Positions 29,438 through 38,404 of a DNA stretch of 64,000 nucleotides are shown here, piece after piece (within the stretch, counting starts at the first letter, position 1; every line of letters begins with the position of its first letter). The DNA comes from Maricaulis sp. (GTDB taxonomy: Bacteria > Pseudomonadota > Alphaproteobacteria > Caulobacterales > Maricaulaceae): the NCBI GenBank assembly GCA_017643585.1, contig JAEPND010000001.1:257834-321833 (forward strand), given 5' to 3'. Made by a program: the position numbers and the translations under genes. The notes under the pieces are model-generated. The model saw only the letters and a list, made by a program, of their open reading frames with translations, did no database searches and was not told where the DNA came from.

Positions 29438-30559
29438 ATGCGTCACGGTATTTTTGCTCAATCTTTGGGTCGCGCAGTCGCGGCCAGTGCAGCCCTGCTG
29501 CTCGGCTCGGCCGCCCTGGCACAAACGCCCAATGACACCGCCCTGGCAGACCTGGCCGAGACGACGCAGGGCGGCTGGGACGTGCCCGCTGTCGGGCTGA
29601 TGCAGATGCGCGACGGACAGGTCCGCATTGGCGTTTACGGTCTGCGCGAGACCGGAGAGGATGTCCCGGTCACCCCGGATGACATGTGGCACATCGGCTC
29701 CAATACAAAATCCATGACCGCGACCCTTGTGGCGCGGCTGGCCGAACGCGGGCTCGTATCCTGGGACGACACAATCGAAGACCTGCTCGGCGCCCACATC
29801 GCGACGATCGATCCGGGATATCACGATGTCACCTTTCGACACTTGCTGAGCCACCATTCCGGAGCGCCGGCCAATATCGGCATGTTCCACATGATGCGCT
29901 TCAAGGTGGAAGGCGCGGACGGGCGCCCCATGCCCGAGCAAAGGCTCGATTTTGCCGGTCACATCCTGGGCAGCGCGCCGGAGACGGAGCCCGGCACCGA
30001 GTTTGTTTATTCCAATGCCGGCTATGTGATCGCGGGCGCCATGCTGGAACAGGCCCTGGGCGAGCCGTGGGAAGTGCTGATCGAACGCGAGGTCATGACG
30101 CCGCTGGGCATTGATGAGTTCGGCTTTGGTGCCCCGGGCTCGCAGGACCAGATCGACCAGCCCCGCGGACATCGCGACGGTCTTCTTGGCAATCTTGTCG
30201 CCATGGCAGGCCCCGATGCGGACAATCCGCCCGTGCTGGGCCCGGCGGGCACGATGCACATGTCACTGGCGGACTATGCGCTCTACCTACAGGCCCATAT
30301 GGATGGTGGTCGCGGGGTCGACACGGAATTCCTCAGCCAGGACAGCTGGGACATCCTGCACAACGCGCCGTTCGAAGCCGGCTATTCGATGGGCTGGGGC
30401 CTGGGCACGGATGAATTGCAGCATTCCGGCTCCAACACGATGTGGATCATGCACACGGTCATTGTGCCCGAACAGCAGATCGGTGCGGTCATCGTCATGA
30501 ACCGCGCCCGCACAGACCATGCCGGTCCGCTCTTCCGGCAGGTCGTCAGCATGGACTGA
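29438..30559 (+). CDS. Exported serine hydrolase (class C beta-lactamase/esterase fold)
   Basis: The start is the ATG at 29438, with a GGCGGGGGAT site before it. The 373-residue product has a signal peptide (AAVAASAALLLGSAALAQ-type). The nucleophile motif is SNTK (S88, K91) and the second motif YSNAGYVIAG. HSGSNTMW near the end probably substitutes for the KTG-type third motif. It belongs to the beta-lactamase-related hydrolases, which include D-aminopeptidases and esterases; true beta-lactamase activity is not implied. It is convergent with the PIF1-like helicase gene (3-base gap). Confidence 0.85.
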   Translation: MRHGIFAQSLGRAVAASAALLLGSAALAQTPNDTALADLAETTQGGWDVPAVGLMQMRDGQVRIGVYGLRETGEDVPVTPDDMWHIGSNTKSMTATLVARLAERGLVSWDDTIEDLLGAHIATIDPGYHDVTFRHLLSHHSGAPANIGMFHMMRFKVEGADGRPMPEQRLDFAGHILGSAPETEPGTEFVYSNAGYVIAGAMLEQALGEPWEVLIEREVMTPLGIDEFGFGAPGSQDQIDQPRGHRDGLLGNLVAMAGPDADNPPVLGPAGTMHMSLADYALYLQAHMDGGRGVDTEFLSQDSWDILHNAPFEAGYSMGWGLGTDELQHSGSNTMWIMHTVIVPEQQIGAVIVMNRARTDHAGPLFRQVVSMD

Positions 30560-30562
30560 GCG

Positions 30563-31861
30563 CTAGCCGAGACTCATCGGGGCAGCGTCACAGAAGCTTC
30601 TGACATCGAAAATCCGCGGGTCGGAGATGATATCCCCGGGATTGAGCGGCCTGGAAAGCTCCAGACCTTCCAGGGATCGCGCCCGTGACAGGGCGACATA
30701 GGCCTGGCCGTGGGCGAACAGGCGACGCGCGAGGTCCAGATAGACATTGTCCAGGGTCAGGCCCTGGGCCTTGTGGATGGTCATCGCCCAGGCGAGGCGT
30801 AGAGGATACTGGGTGAAGCTGCCGGCCGTTGTCTTGGTCAGCGCCTGCGCCGCCGCATCAAAGGCATAGGCATTGCGTTCCCATTTCTGCGGCTCGATGG
30901 CGAAGCTGTTGTCGCCGATGCGCACCCGCACCGCCTTGTCGTCAAAGCCCTCGACTTCCCCCAGCGTGCCATTGACCCAGCGCCCCTGGGGATCGTTGCG
31001 GGTCAGCATGACCCGCGCTCCGATCTTGAGCACCAGCGGGTCCTCCACCGGGAAGAGGCGCGGATCGAACTGGCCCTCGACCCTGCCCTCATAGGTGCGT
31101 TCCGGTGTCGCCAGCCCCTGGATCCGCGCCTGGTTGATGCGGAAGGCGGCTTCATTGGTCGAGGTCAGCACGACATGGCTGAGACTGGCTTCCAGGCCAG
31201 AGCGTCCCGTCACCCGGTCATTCAGGTCGGCGGCTTCGTCCGAGGTCAGATCCCCGTCACGCACGGCGTTGAGGATGTTGATGAAATACTCGTCGGTCTG
31301 GCGAAAAACCTGTTCCAGCTCGACCAGGGTAAAGCCGGCATCGCGGAAGGGCGGCGGATGAAAGAAGAACGGCCCGCCATGCTTGGCTTCCAGATACTCC
31401 GCCTCGGCGCCCTGGATGACCGGCGGCAATTGCGCCAGATCGCCGACCAGGATCACCTGCACCCCGCCAAACGGCTCGTCCCGCTCCCGGTTGAGGCGCA
31501 GCGACTTGTCGATCGCCCACATCATGTCCGAACGCACCATGGAGATCTCGTCGATGACCAGGGTTTCCAGCGCCTGCACCACCCGGCGGTGACGCACCTT
31601 GCGGATATCGCGCGCCTCGATCAGGCGCGGCGGGAAGTGGAAGAAGGAATGGATGGTCTGGCCACCCGCCTGCATCGCCGCGACACCCGTCGGCGCCAGC
31701 ACAGCCGCCCGGCTGCCCGCCCGGCGCAGGAATTCTCGCATCAACGTGGTCTTGCCGGTCCCCGCTCGCCCGGTCAGGAAGACATTGGGCCGCTGCTCGA
31801 ACAGGTATTCGATCAGACGGGTCTGGTGCTGGGAGAGTTGCGGTGCGGGTAGTGTGGACAT
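30563..31861 (-). CDS. PIF1-like superfamily 1 DNA helicase
   Basis: The 432-residue protein has Walker A NVFLTGRAGTGKTTLMREFL, motif Ic/II ETLVIDEISMVRSDMMW, motif III VILVGDLAQLPPV, and the C-terminal RecD-like half with YPLRLAWAMTIHKAQGLTLD and GQAYVALSRARSLEGL. This is the PIF1/RecD2 group. Such helicases unwind G-quadruplex or forked DNA; here the role is unassigned. It has no extra HRDC or UvrD domains. It stands alone. Confidence 0.88.
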   Translation of the reverse strand: MSTLPAPQLSQHQTRLIEYLFEQRPNVFLTGRAGTGKTTLMREFLRRAGSRAAVLAPTGVAAMQAGGQTIHSFFHFPPRLIEARDIRKVRHRRVVQALETLVIDEISMVRSDMMWAIDKSLRLNRERDEPFGGVQVILVGDLAQLPPVIQGAEAEYLEAKHGGPFFFHPPPFRDAGFTLVELEQVFRQTDEYFINILNAVRDGDLTSDEAADLNDRVTGRSGLEASLSHVVLTSTNEAAFRINQARIQGLATPERTYEGRVEGQFDPRLFPVEDPLVLKIGARVMLTRNDPQGRWVNGTLGEVEGFDDKAVRVRIGDNSFAIEPQKWERNAYAFDAAAQALTKTTAGSFTQYPLRLAWAMTIHKAQGLTLDNVYLDLARRLFAHGQAYVALSRARSLEGLELSRPLNPGDIISDPRIFDVRSFCDAAPMSLG

Positions 31862-31961
31862 GCGGACAGATTGTGTGTGTTCGGCACCGGATTAAAGCCT
31901 GCATTCAGAAGTTACACATTGACGTTGCCAAGCTTCCACCGATCTAATCCCCACTGGCGTG

Positions 31962-32771
31962 ATGCACGTTGAAGAGGTTATCGCTTTGTCCAGAGTGGAA
32001 GAATTGCTTGCTGCTGCATCGCGGGACGCAGCATCCCGCCCGGCATTTTATGAAGCGCTTTTGAATGCAGACATATACGTGATCGGCGAGTCACGGAGCG
32101 ACACGGTCGAAAACGGTTCGATGACCGTCGAAGAAGGTTCTCACCTGGAGCTCCAAAACTGGCATGACGCTGAAGGCGCCACCTATTTGCCATTCTTCAC
32201 CTCGTTGTCGGTTCTGAGCGAGGCGTTGGGCACCGAGACGCCATACATCACGATGACAGCTCGTGATCTGTTCGAACTCACCCGGGGAACGCGTCTGATC
32301 CTCAATCCTACCCACGCCCCCGCAAAAGAGTTCTTGCCCGCGGAGATCGACCGCCTTCTTTCAACTGGGAGTGCGGAGTTTTTGGAGCACCGATCCGCCG
32401 AGCCGGGATCCCAGATTCAGTTGGGACAACCCGCCAACTACCCGCACGAAATGATCCTCGCCCTGAGCGCTCTCTTCAAAAAACTACCGGAGATCAACCG
32501 CGCGTATCTAGCCCAGATGCATGACGAGACTCAGGACCCAGCATTCGTACTTCTGATTGGTGTCGAAGCATCTGGCGAACTACAGGAGCTTATCCCGCAC
32601 ATCGCTGCAGTCATCTCAGAGACCGCTCCGAAGAATCAACCTGTCGATCTCACACCGGTAACCGCAGGAGAGGACGGCGTCAGCGCCTATTTTCGCAAGG
32701 AAATCGTGCCTTTCTACGAAAGAAAGAAACCCGGCATTCTTGGTTCGCTCTTCGGTTTTGGGAACGCCTAA
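31962..32771 (+). CDS. SseB-family protein
   Basis: The 269-residue protein has the SseB N-terminal domain (LELQNWHDAEGATYLPFFTS, then AKEFLPAEIDRLL) and the SseB C-terminal domain (GQPANYPHEMILALSALFKK, LPEINRAYLAQM). The family is named for E. coli enhanced serine sensitivity protein; its biochemical function is unresolved. ATG 31962 is preferred. GTG three bases earlier and a TTG at 31986 after GAAGAGG are possible. GC is lower than neighbours. Confidence 0.82.
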   Translation: MHVEEVIALSRVEELLAAASRDAASRPAFYEALLNADIYVIGESRSDTVENGSMTVEEGSHLELQNWHDAEGATYLPFFTSLSVLSEALGTETPYITMTARDLFELTRGTRLILNPTHAPAKEFLPAEIDRLLSTGSAEFLEHRSAEPGSQIQLGQPANYPHEMILALSALFKKLPEINRAYLAQMHDETQDPAFVLLIGVEASGELQELIPHIAAVISETAPKNQPVDLTPVTAGEDGVSAYFRKEIVPFYERKKPGILGSLFGFGNA

Positions 32772-33079
32772 CACGTCGGATCTTATCCTCACGCCCCAAA
32801 TACAAGCGATAATGATTTCAATCCGGATCGGGGAGGCGTCGGCCGCGCAATCGGCGATCCGGGTGGGTGGCGATCAATCGATCACCGGCGAAGACAGATG
32901 GCAGGCCCCCGGCCAGAAGCCCATCCCAGTCGGCCTGCTGCCCGCGGAACACCACAGCTACCGCGTCTTTCATCTGCAACACGTCCGGTGTTCCGCATCC
33001 TACCCACCTCTCCAGCGTCGGTGACGCGTGGAGCGCCCGGCGCTTGATCTCGGGCGCAATCTTCGCCACCTGTGTTGCC
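32772..33079. other. Gap between sseB-like gene and moeB
   Basis: About 308 bases. On the plus strand I see no gene. On the minus strand an 87-codon frame (separately listed) overlaps the moeB start by two bases; otherwise the region shows no repeat, RNA or terminator. Confidence 0.5.
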
Positions 33080-33081
33080 AT
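32818..33081 (-). CDS. Possible small protein, divergent from moeB (87 aa)
   Basis: The ATG at 33081 overlaps the moeB ATG head-to-head. The frame reads MATQVAKIAPEIKRRALHAS, then PTLERWVGCGTPDVLQMKDA, and a strongly basic Arg-rich end. Composition is protein-like (mixed helix-forming residues and a central hydrophobic strand), but there is no good ribosome site and no recognised family. It may be a chance frame. It is listed because it fills most of the gap. Confidence 0.3.
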   Translation of the reverse strand: MATQVAKIAPEIKRRALHASPTLERWVGCGTPDVLQMKDAVAVVFRGQQADWDGLLAGGLPSVFAGDRLIATHPDRRLRGRRLPDPD

Positions 33082-33817
33082 GAGCATCGATGTGGAACGA
33101 TATGCCCGCCACCTGGTCCTGCGCGAGATTGGCGGACCGGGACAACAGGCCCTGTCACGGGCGCATGTCGCCATTGTCGGCGCGGGCGGGCTGGGATCGC
33201 CCGCTGCGCTCTACCTGGCTGCCGCTGGCGTCGGCGCGCTGACCCTCATCGACCCGGACCATGTCAGCCTGTCCAACCTGCAGCGCCAGGTCCTGTTCCG
33301 CACGGATGATATCGACCAGCCCAAGGTCAGCCGAGCCGCCCATCACCTGCAGGCGCTCAATCCCGAGCTTCGTGTGACCACGCATGCGGTCGGGCTGGAG
33401 GCCTCGAATGCGCAGAGCCTCCTGTCAGGGTGCGACCTGGTTCTGGACGGATGCGACAATTTCCCGACCCGGTTTGCCGTGGACCTGGCCAGCCGCTCGC
33501 TGGGCATTCCCCTGGTCTCGGGCGCCGTCGGGCGCTGGGAGGGTCAGCTCAGCCTCTTCAACCGCACGCCCGACTCGCCCTGTTATCGCTGCTGGGTACC
33601 GGAGACCCCGCCAGACGCAGAGACCTGCGCCGCCGTCGGCATTGTCGGTGCGCTGACAGGGGTCATTGGCGCGCTGATGGCGCTGGAAGCGATCAAGCTG
33701 ATCTGCGAGACCGGAGACACCCTAGACGGACGCATCATGCTGTTCGACGGACTGACCCTGCAAAGCCGGATCCTGCGCCTGAAAAAGGACCCGGCGTGTG
33801 CGCATTGTTCGAGTTAG
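33080..33817 (+). CDS. moeB: MoeB/ThiF-type adenylyltransferase
   Basis: The 245-residue E1-like enzyme starts RYARHLVLREIGGPGQQALS, followed by the nucleotide motif AIVGAGGLGSPAALYLAAAG. DGCDNFPTRFAVD is the catalytic Asp loop, the zinc ligands are in CYRC and CAHC, and ETCAAVGIVGALTGVIGA is near the end. No rhodanese domain is fused. It adenylates the C-terminal glycine of a ubiquitin-like sulphur carrier (MoaD or ThiS). It overlaps the convergent S9 peptidase stop by 4 bases. The start at 33080 is taken as the first good ATG with the family N-terminus. Confidence 0.9.
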   Translation: MSIDVERYARHLVLREIGGPGQQALSRAHVAIVGAGGLGSPAALYLAAAGVGALTLIDPDHVSLSNLQRQVLFRTDDIDQPKVSRAAHHLQALNPELRVTTHAVGLEASNAQSLLSGCDLVLDGCDNFPTRFAVDLASRSLGIPLVSGAVGRWEGQLSLFNRTPDSPCYRCWVPETPPDAETCAAVGIVGALTGVIGALMALEAIKLICETGDTLDGRIMLFDGLTLQSRILRLKKDPACAHCSS

Positions 33818-35922
33818 TCGTCTTCCGGCTCCCGGGGCTCCACGGGCTCGAAGGTTTCCAGTGAACCATCCATGGCATCGGCCAGGAAAGACGAGATATT
33901 CTCGATAGCGATGCGGAAATTTTCGTCAGTCCCACCCCAATTGTGCCCGCCCTCGGGTTCTTCGAGGTAGACATGCGGCACACCGGCATCCTCCAGCGCG
34001 TCGGCCATATCGCGTGACTGGCGAACCGGAACCGCCCGGTCATCTTCGCCATGATAAAGCAGGACTGGTCCTCGCATCATCCCAGCCTGGTTCACCGGTG
34101 ACGTCGCTTCGAGGCGTGGGCGCTGTTCACTGTCCCGGCGATCACCGATCAGATCAATCCAGTACTCGTTCACCTCATCGGAAATATCTTCCTTGAAGTC
34201 CAGGAAACGGCGGAGATCCGTCACACTGCCGCCAGCGACCGCACAGTTGTAGAGGTCCGGCGAGCGCGCCATTCCGGACAGGGCGGCATAACCACCATAG
34301 CTGAACCCAACCAGACAAATCCGGTCGGGATCAACCTCGCCAGCTTCGATCAGATGACGCACGCCATCCTCGATATCATCCTGCATGGCGAGACCCCACT
34401 GGCGATGTCCCGCTTGCATGAATTCGGAACCGAAACCGTAGGACCCCCGAAAATTGGGCTGGAAGACCGCATAGCCCTGATTGGCGAGATATTGCGACAT
34501 GAAATCGAAACCGATGCTGTCGCGCACTTCGGGACCACCATGAGGCATAACGACGAGAGGTGTGTCCGGCCCGGAACCCGCTTCAGGCCAGGTCACATAG
34601 CCGCTGACCGCAAGCCCATCACGCGCGGTCCAGCTAACCGGCTGCATTTCGAAGGTCTGGACCTCCATCGCCCGGGGCCAGATCAGTGAGAGCAGCTCGA
34701 TATGCGTGGCCTCGAAATCATACAGGTAGTATGAGCCGATTTCGGTCGGTCCAGCGACACGAAGGATCATCCGGTCGCCGCCAAATGACCAAGGATAGAC
34801 TTCGATCTGATCACCGAAAAAATTCAGTAAGCCGCGATAGTGGGCTCCGAAAGTGGAATTCGAGAAGTGAAACTCGCGGCGGTCGGCAACGAAGGAGTAT
34901 CCCAGAAACGCTCCCGTATAATCGCTGACAAACGCGGCGTCGATATCATAGTCGTCACGCTCCGCCACTGTTTCCAGGAAAGTTCCACTCGCCAGGTCAT
35001 AGCGATGGATACCGACAAAGTCTGAGCCACCCGGCTGCGCTCGAACGTAGATTTCACCCGGGACGCCAGTCTGGCCCGCCCATTCGAAGTCTGTCTGGTT
35101 TTGTTGTTCCTGGATATCGCGGCGCCGGATCGTTTGCGTCCGCACCCACTCATCCTCGCCGCTGGCGCGCGAATAGATGTACATGCGGCGCCCGGATCGG
35201 GAAACGTCAAACCGCATGACGGGCACACCATCAACCGTGTGCCAGCTGACCGTGCGACGTGTCCCTTGTTCGTAGATTTCGCTTTCCCCGGTGACGACGT
35301 TCACGCGCCACAGGCTGTTTCGTCCCTGATAATCTGCGGGCATGATCACGTAATCAGGCTCATCCGGCAGATAATCGGTTATGCTGGACAAGCGCCGGTT
35401 GCTGCCCTGCAGGCGGGCATTGCCGTTGGAAAACAAGATGGCCGGCGACCCCTGAAGGTCGCTCGAGAATGACAGGACGCGTGTCGCACGCGGTGGGTTG
35501 TCACGATAATAGCGACGGGCGCGGCGATTGCGCAGCTCGATCTCGAAGGAAGCTGCCATAAGCAGGCGTTCATTGCTGGCCCAGCGCAACCAGGTCGGGC
35601 GCATATCGGTCAGGGACATCATGCGACGCGTGTTGTCACCTGTCGCCTCCAGATCGAGAATAACGAGAACGCGCTGAAGATCCTCGCCGTCTTCATCGTC
35701 CTCGACGTCCGGCCCCTCAAGCGCCCCCACATACGCCAGGTAACGGCCATTCGGCGACAGGGTCGGTTGGCTGAACAGGGCGGGATCATCGAGGAAGTCG
35801 TAAAGCTGCTGCGCAGGTTCCGGCACAACAAATCCATCAGGACGCGGCTCGGTCTCATCATCTGCGAGAACGGCCCCGGCAAACACTCCGGCCGACACCG
35901 CCGCTATCAGTCGAGTAAACAT
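33814..35922 (-). CDS. Exported S9-family peptidase (prolyl oligopeptidase type), copy 1
   Basis: The ATG at 35922 follows AGGGGGAT; the frame to 36096 is not used. The 702-residue product has a signal peptide (MFTRLIAAVSAGVFAGAVLA), a long beta-propeller region and a C-terminal alpha/beta hydrolase. The triad is visible: nucleophile GFSYGG (S541), acid in YHGEDDRAVP, and histidine in GGHNWGG. It hydrolyses short peptides, probably in the periplasm. It is followed upstream by a second, related gene after a 62-base gap. Confidence 0.92.
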   Translation of the reverse strand: MFTRLIAAVSAGVFAGAVLADDETEPRPDGFVVPEPAQQLYDFLDDPALFSQPTLSPNGRYLAYVGALEGPDVEDDEDGEDLQRVLVILDLEATGDNTRRMMSLTDMRPTWLRWASNERLLMAASFEIELRNRRARRYYRDNPPRATRVLSFSSDLQGSPAILFSNGNARLQGSNRRLSSITDYLPDEPDYVIMPADYQGRNSLWRVNVVTGESEIYEQGTRRTVSWHTVDGVPVMRFDVSRSGRRMYIYSRASGEDEWVRTQTIRRRDIQEQQNQTDFEWAGQTGVPGEIYVRAQPGGSDFVGIHRYDLASGTFLETVAERDDYDIDAAFVSDYTGAFLGYSFVADRREFHFSNSTFGAHYRGLLNFFGDQIEVYPWSFGGDRMILRVAGPTEIGSYYLYDFEATHIELLSLIWPRAMEVQTFEMQPVSWTARDGLAVSGYVTWPEAGSGPDTPLVVMPHGGPEVRDSIGFDFMSQYLANQGYAVFQPNFRGSYGFGSEFMQAGHRQWGLAMQDDIEDGVRHLIEAGEVDPDRICLVGFSYGGYAALSGMARSPDLYNCAVAGGSVTDLRRFLDFKEDISDEVNEYWIDLIGDRRDSEQRPRLEATSPVNQAGMMRGPVLLYHGEDDRAVPVRQSRDMADALEDAGVPHVYLEEPEGGHNWGGTDENFRIAIENISSFLADAMDGSLETFEPVEPREPEDD

Positions 35923-35984
35923 TTGAATCCCCCTGCACGTGAACAAGCCGAGGCTGCACAGCCGCGCCCTGTTACCTATAAATT

Positions 35985-38033
35985 CTATTGCCCGGATGCA
36001 GCGCCTTGCGTTCCCGAAGACTCCAACGGAAGGGCACCATCGAGGAAACGCGCGATGTCCAGCATGATGAGACGTTGGTTGTTTGCGCTGCCCCAATCAT
36101 GTCCCATGTCGTCGACAACCAGCAGCTCATACGAAACTCCGGCATCGTCAAACTCATCCGCCAGATTTTCCGAGTGCGACACGGGCACGATCGGATCCTC
36201 TCCCCCATGAAACATGAACAGCGGGATCCGAAGGTTCTCAGCCAGATTCACTGGCGAAACAGCATTGATGGCTTCGCGATCATCTCTGTAGTCGCCCAGC
36301 TGCTCCGTCCAGTAGGCATACACATCTCCGCCCACATCGCGCATCTCTCGCATCAACTGCCGAAGATCCGTGGGCGCGGCCCCAGCGACTGCACACTGAA
36401 AGCGTTCGGGGTCCTGCAGCGCGCCCATCAGCGCCGCATAGCCGCCATAGCTATATCCGATGATGCACGCACGGTCCGGGTCTCCCATCCCCTGCTCTGC
36501 GAGATTGGCAAGCGCGTCGTGCAAATCTGTTTGCATCGCCTCGCCCCACTCGCGGTACCCACGTTCTGCGAACTCACGGCCATAGCCCGCTGATCCGCGA
36601 AAATTCGGCTGGATGACGGCGTAACCCAGCATGGACAAGAATTGCGCAACCGGGTCGAAGCGGCGCCAATCTCGCAGTTCCGGACCACCATGCGGATAGA
36701 TCAGGATGGGCGTGGTCGGGTGCAAGCCTCCCGGAGGCTCGGTGAGATAGGCCTCGATCTCGACACCATCCCTGGCGGTATAGGTGATGGTTCGGACCGG
36801 CGATGTTGCCGATCGGCTCAAGGTCGGGTTCAGACGCCGTTCTTCGCGCACCTCGCCCGTCTCGATGTCAAAAGTGACGTACAGGCCCGGTTCCTGACTA
36901 CCGCTCACACGCGCCAGCCATCGCTCCTCGGAGAAGGAGACCGGCTCGACAGAAAGGGACGGATCGAAATGAGAGCGCAGCCGTTCATAGTCTGCCTGTT
37001 GCGCCTCATCTGTGAATACGAAACGTACCACATCATCGATGTAGGCATAGCCGATATATCGACCACTCACCGGGTCCGTCAGACCGTAAGCGATGTCAAA
37101 ATCATCGCGGACGGCAACCGAACCGAGGAAACTACCGTCAGACAGGCTGTAACGATGAATGCCGAAAAATTCCTGCCCGTCCGGCCGAGCCCGCACGATG
37201 ATCTCGCTGGCATTATCGCCTGCACCAACCCACTCGAAATCCGGGCGCGCACCATAGATGTCGCGATACCGGATGTTGGTCGCCCGCGCCCAGCCTCGCC
37301 GGCCCGGCGCACGTGTGAAAACGCGGAAATGGCGCCCATAGCGCGAGTGATCGATCCGCACCACCGGCTCTTGCCCGGACGTGATCCAGTTCACCGTCGT
37401 TTCATTGCCGCGAGCGATGCTTTCGCTCTCACCAGTGCGGAGATTAACCCGGCCAAAATTCGTGGCATTCCGTCCGGGAACGGGCATCAGAACGTGATCC
37501 GGCTCATCCGGCAGGATGTAGCTGATACCACCGACTGACCCGAGCATGCCATCGAACAGCATGTAGGCACCGCCCGGCTGTTTGCGGTTGACCACCATGA
37601 TCATGCCGAGGTGACTGAGCATTTCGGCGTAGGCAGCGGCCCGGCGACTGGCGCCCGGCGCTGCCTCCCAGGGCATTGATACGGAAAGGAGAATCCAGTC
37701 ATCGCCTGCCCATTCCAGCCAGTTCACACTCAAATTGGAAAGGTCGAGGAGGTGGACGGACCCGCCGTCTCCGAGTTCCGAAAGACGCAAGCGTGAGCGG
37801 TCGATGCCTGACGACTCAACGGATGCCAGAGTCTCTCCATCCGGAGACATGTAAACATGCTCATGAGCAGGCGCAGCGACCAGTCGCAGGAGCATGTCGT
37901 CCCGCTCCCGCTCTGTGTCCAACCGCACGCGGTCGCTGAAAAACTGGGCATGGACCGGTTGTGCGACAACTAGCATCAGACACATGGCCGTTATCACGAA
38001 CAGTATAGGCCAACAGGAAGACTGGTAACGCAC
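35985..38033 (-). CDS. Exported S9-family peptidase, copy 2
   Basis: A GTG start at 38033 has GGGGGGAA in front. The 682-residue product has a signal sequence (LFVITAMCLMLVVAQPVHAQ), the same propeller plus hydrolase plan and the triad in IIGYSYGGYAAL (S528), FHGGEDPIVP and MGHDWG. It shares block motifs with copy 1 (VIQPNFRGSAGYGREFAERG here, VFQPNFRGSYGFGSEFMQAG there), so the pair arose by duplication. The two probably form one transcription unit. Confidence 0.92.
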   Translation of the reverse strand: MRYQSSCWPILFVITAMCLMLVVAQPVHAQFFSDRVRLDTERERDDMLLRLVAAPAHEHVYMSPDGETLASVESSGIDRSRLRLSELGDGGSVHLLDLSNLSVNWLEWAGDDWILLSVSMPWEAAPGASRRAAAYAEMLSHLGMIMVVNRKQPGGAYMLFDGMLGSVGGISYILPDEPDHVLMPVPGRNATNFGRVNLRTGESESIARGNETTVNWITSGQEPVVRIDHSRYGRHFRVFTRAPGRRGWARATNIRYRDIYGARPDFEWVGAGDNASEIIVRARPDGQEFFGIHRYSLSDGSFLGSVAVRDDFDIAYGLTDPVSGRYIGYAYIDDVVRFVFTDEAQQADYERLRSHFDPSLSVEPVSFSEERWLARVSGSQEPGLYVTFDIETGEVREERRLNPTLSRSATSPVRTITYTARDGVEIEAYLTEPPGGLHPTTPILIYPHGGPELRDWRRFDPVAQFLSMLGYAVIQPNFRGSAGYGREFAERGYREWGEAMQTDLHDALANLAEQGMGDPDRACIIGYSYGGYAALMGALQDPERFQCAVAGAAPTDLRQLMREMRDVGGDVYAYWTEQLGDYRDDREAINAVSPVNLAENLRIPLFMFHGGEDPIVPVSHSENLADEFDDAGVSYELLVVDDMGHDWGSANNQRLIMLDIARFLDGALPLESSGTQGAASGQ

Positions 38034-38113
38034 GATTCCCCCCGAAACACGACAGGGGAATGCTAGTTATTTCACCGCGATTTACAACTAGGAGACGCGG
38101 GCAGTGCATATTT

Positions 38114-38326
38114 TTATTTAGCGCAGCGCTTTGCGGTCAGCTGGAGGCCGGCGCCGATGGCGACGCCGGGCAGGATGCCGAACAAGAGACCCAGCAACAT
38201 GTTCTGGGTGGTGAGGGAGATCACCATCCACAGGAAAAGCCCAATGCCTGCCCCCGCGGCAAAACCGAGGGGTTTGGGCATGCCGGCTTTTTTCGGGGGT
38301 TCGGGGGTGCGGTCTGTCTCGGTCAT
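38114..38326 (-). CDS. Small two-helix membrane protein (70 aa)
   Basis: MTETDRTPEPPKKAGMPKPL is followed by two hydrophobic segments (GFAAGAGIGLFLWMVISLTT and LLFGILPGVAIGAGLQL) with glycine zippers. No family is recognised. Distance to the S9 gene is about 80 bases. It is coded with normal GC bias, so it is probably real. Confidence 0.6.
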   Translation of the reverse strand: MTETDRTPEPPKKAGMPKPLGFAAGAGIGLFLWMVISLTTQNMLLGLLFGILPGVAIGAGLQLTAKRCAK

Positions 38327-38404
38327 GAGATCGACCCTAAGCCCCCAAACCTCTCAGGACCCTGTTTAGCCCTTTAAATTCCTGACAGGAATCTGACGCA
38401 TCGG

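Noticed and set aside
29438-30559. True class C beta-lactamase
   Set aside because: It has SxxK and YxN motifs but lacks a clear KTG box, and sits with generic exported hydrolases; antibiotic resistance is not supported.
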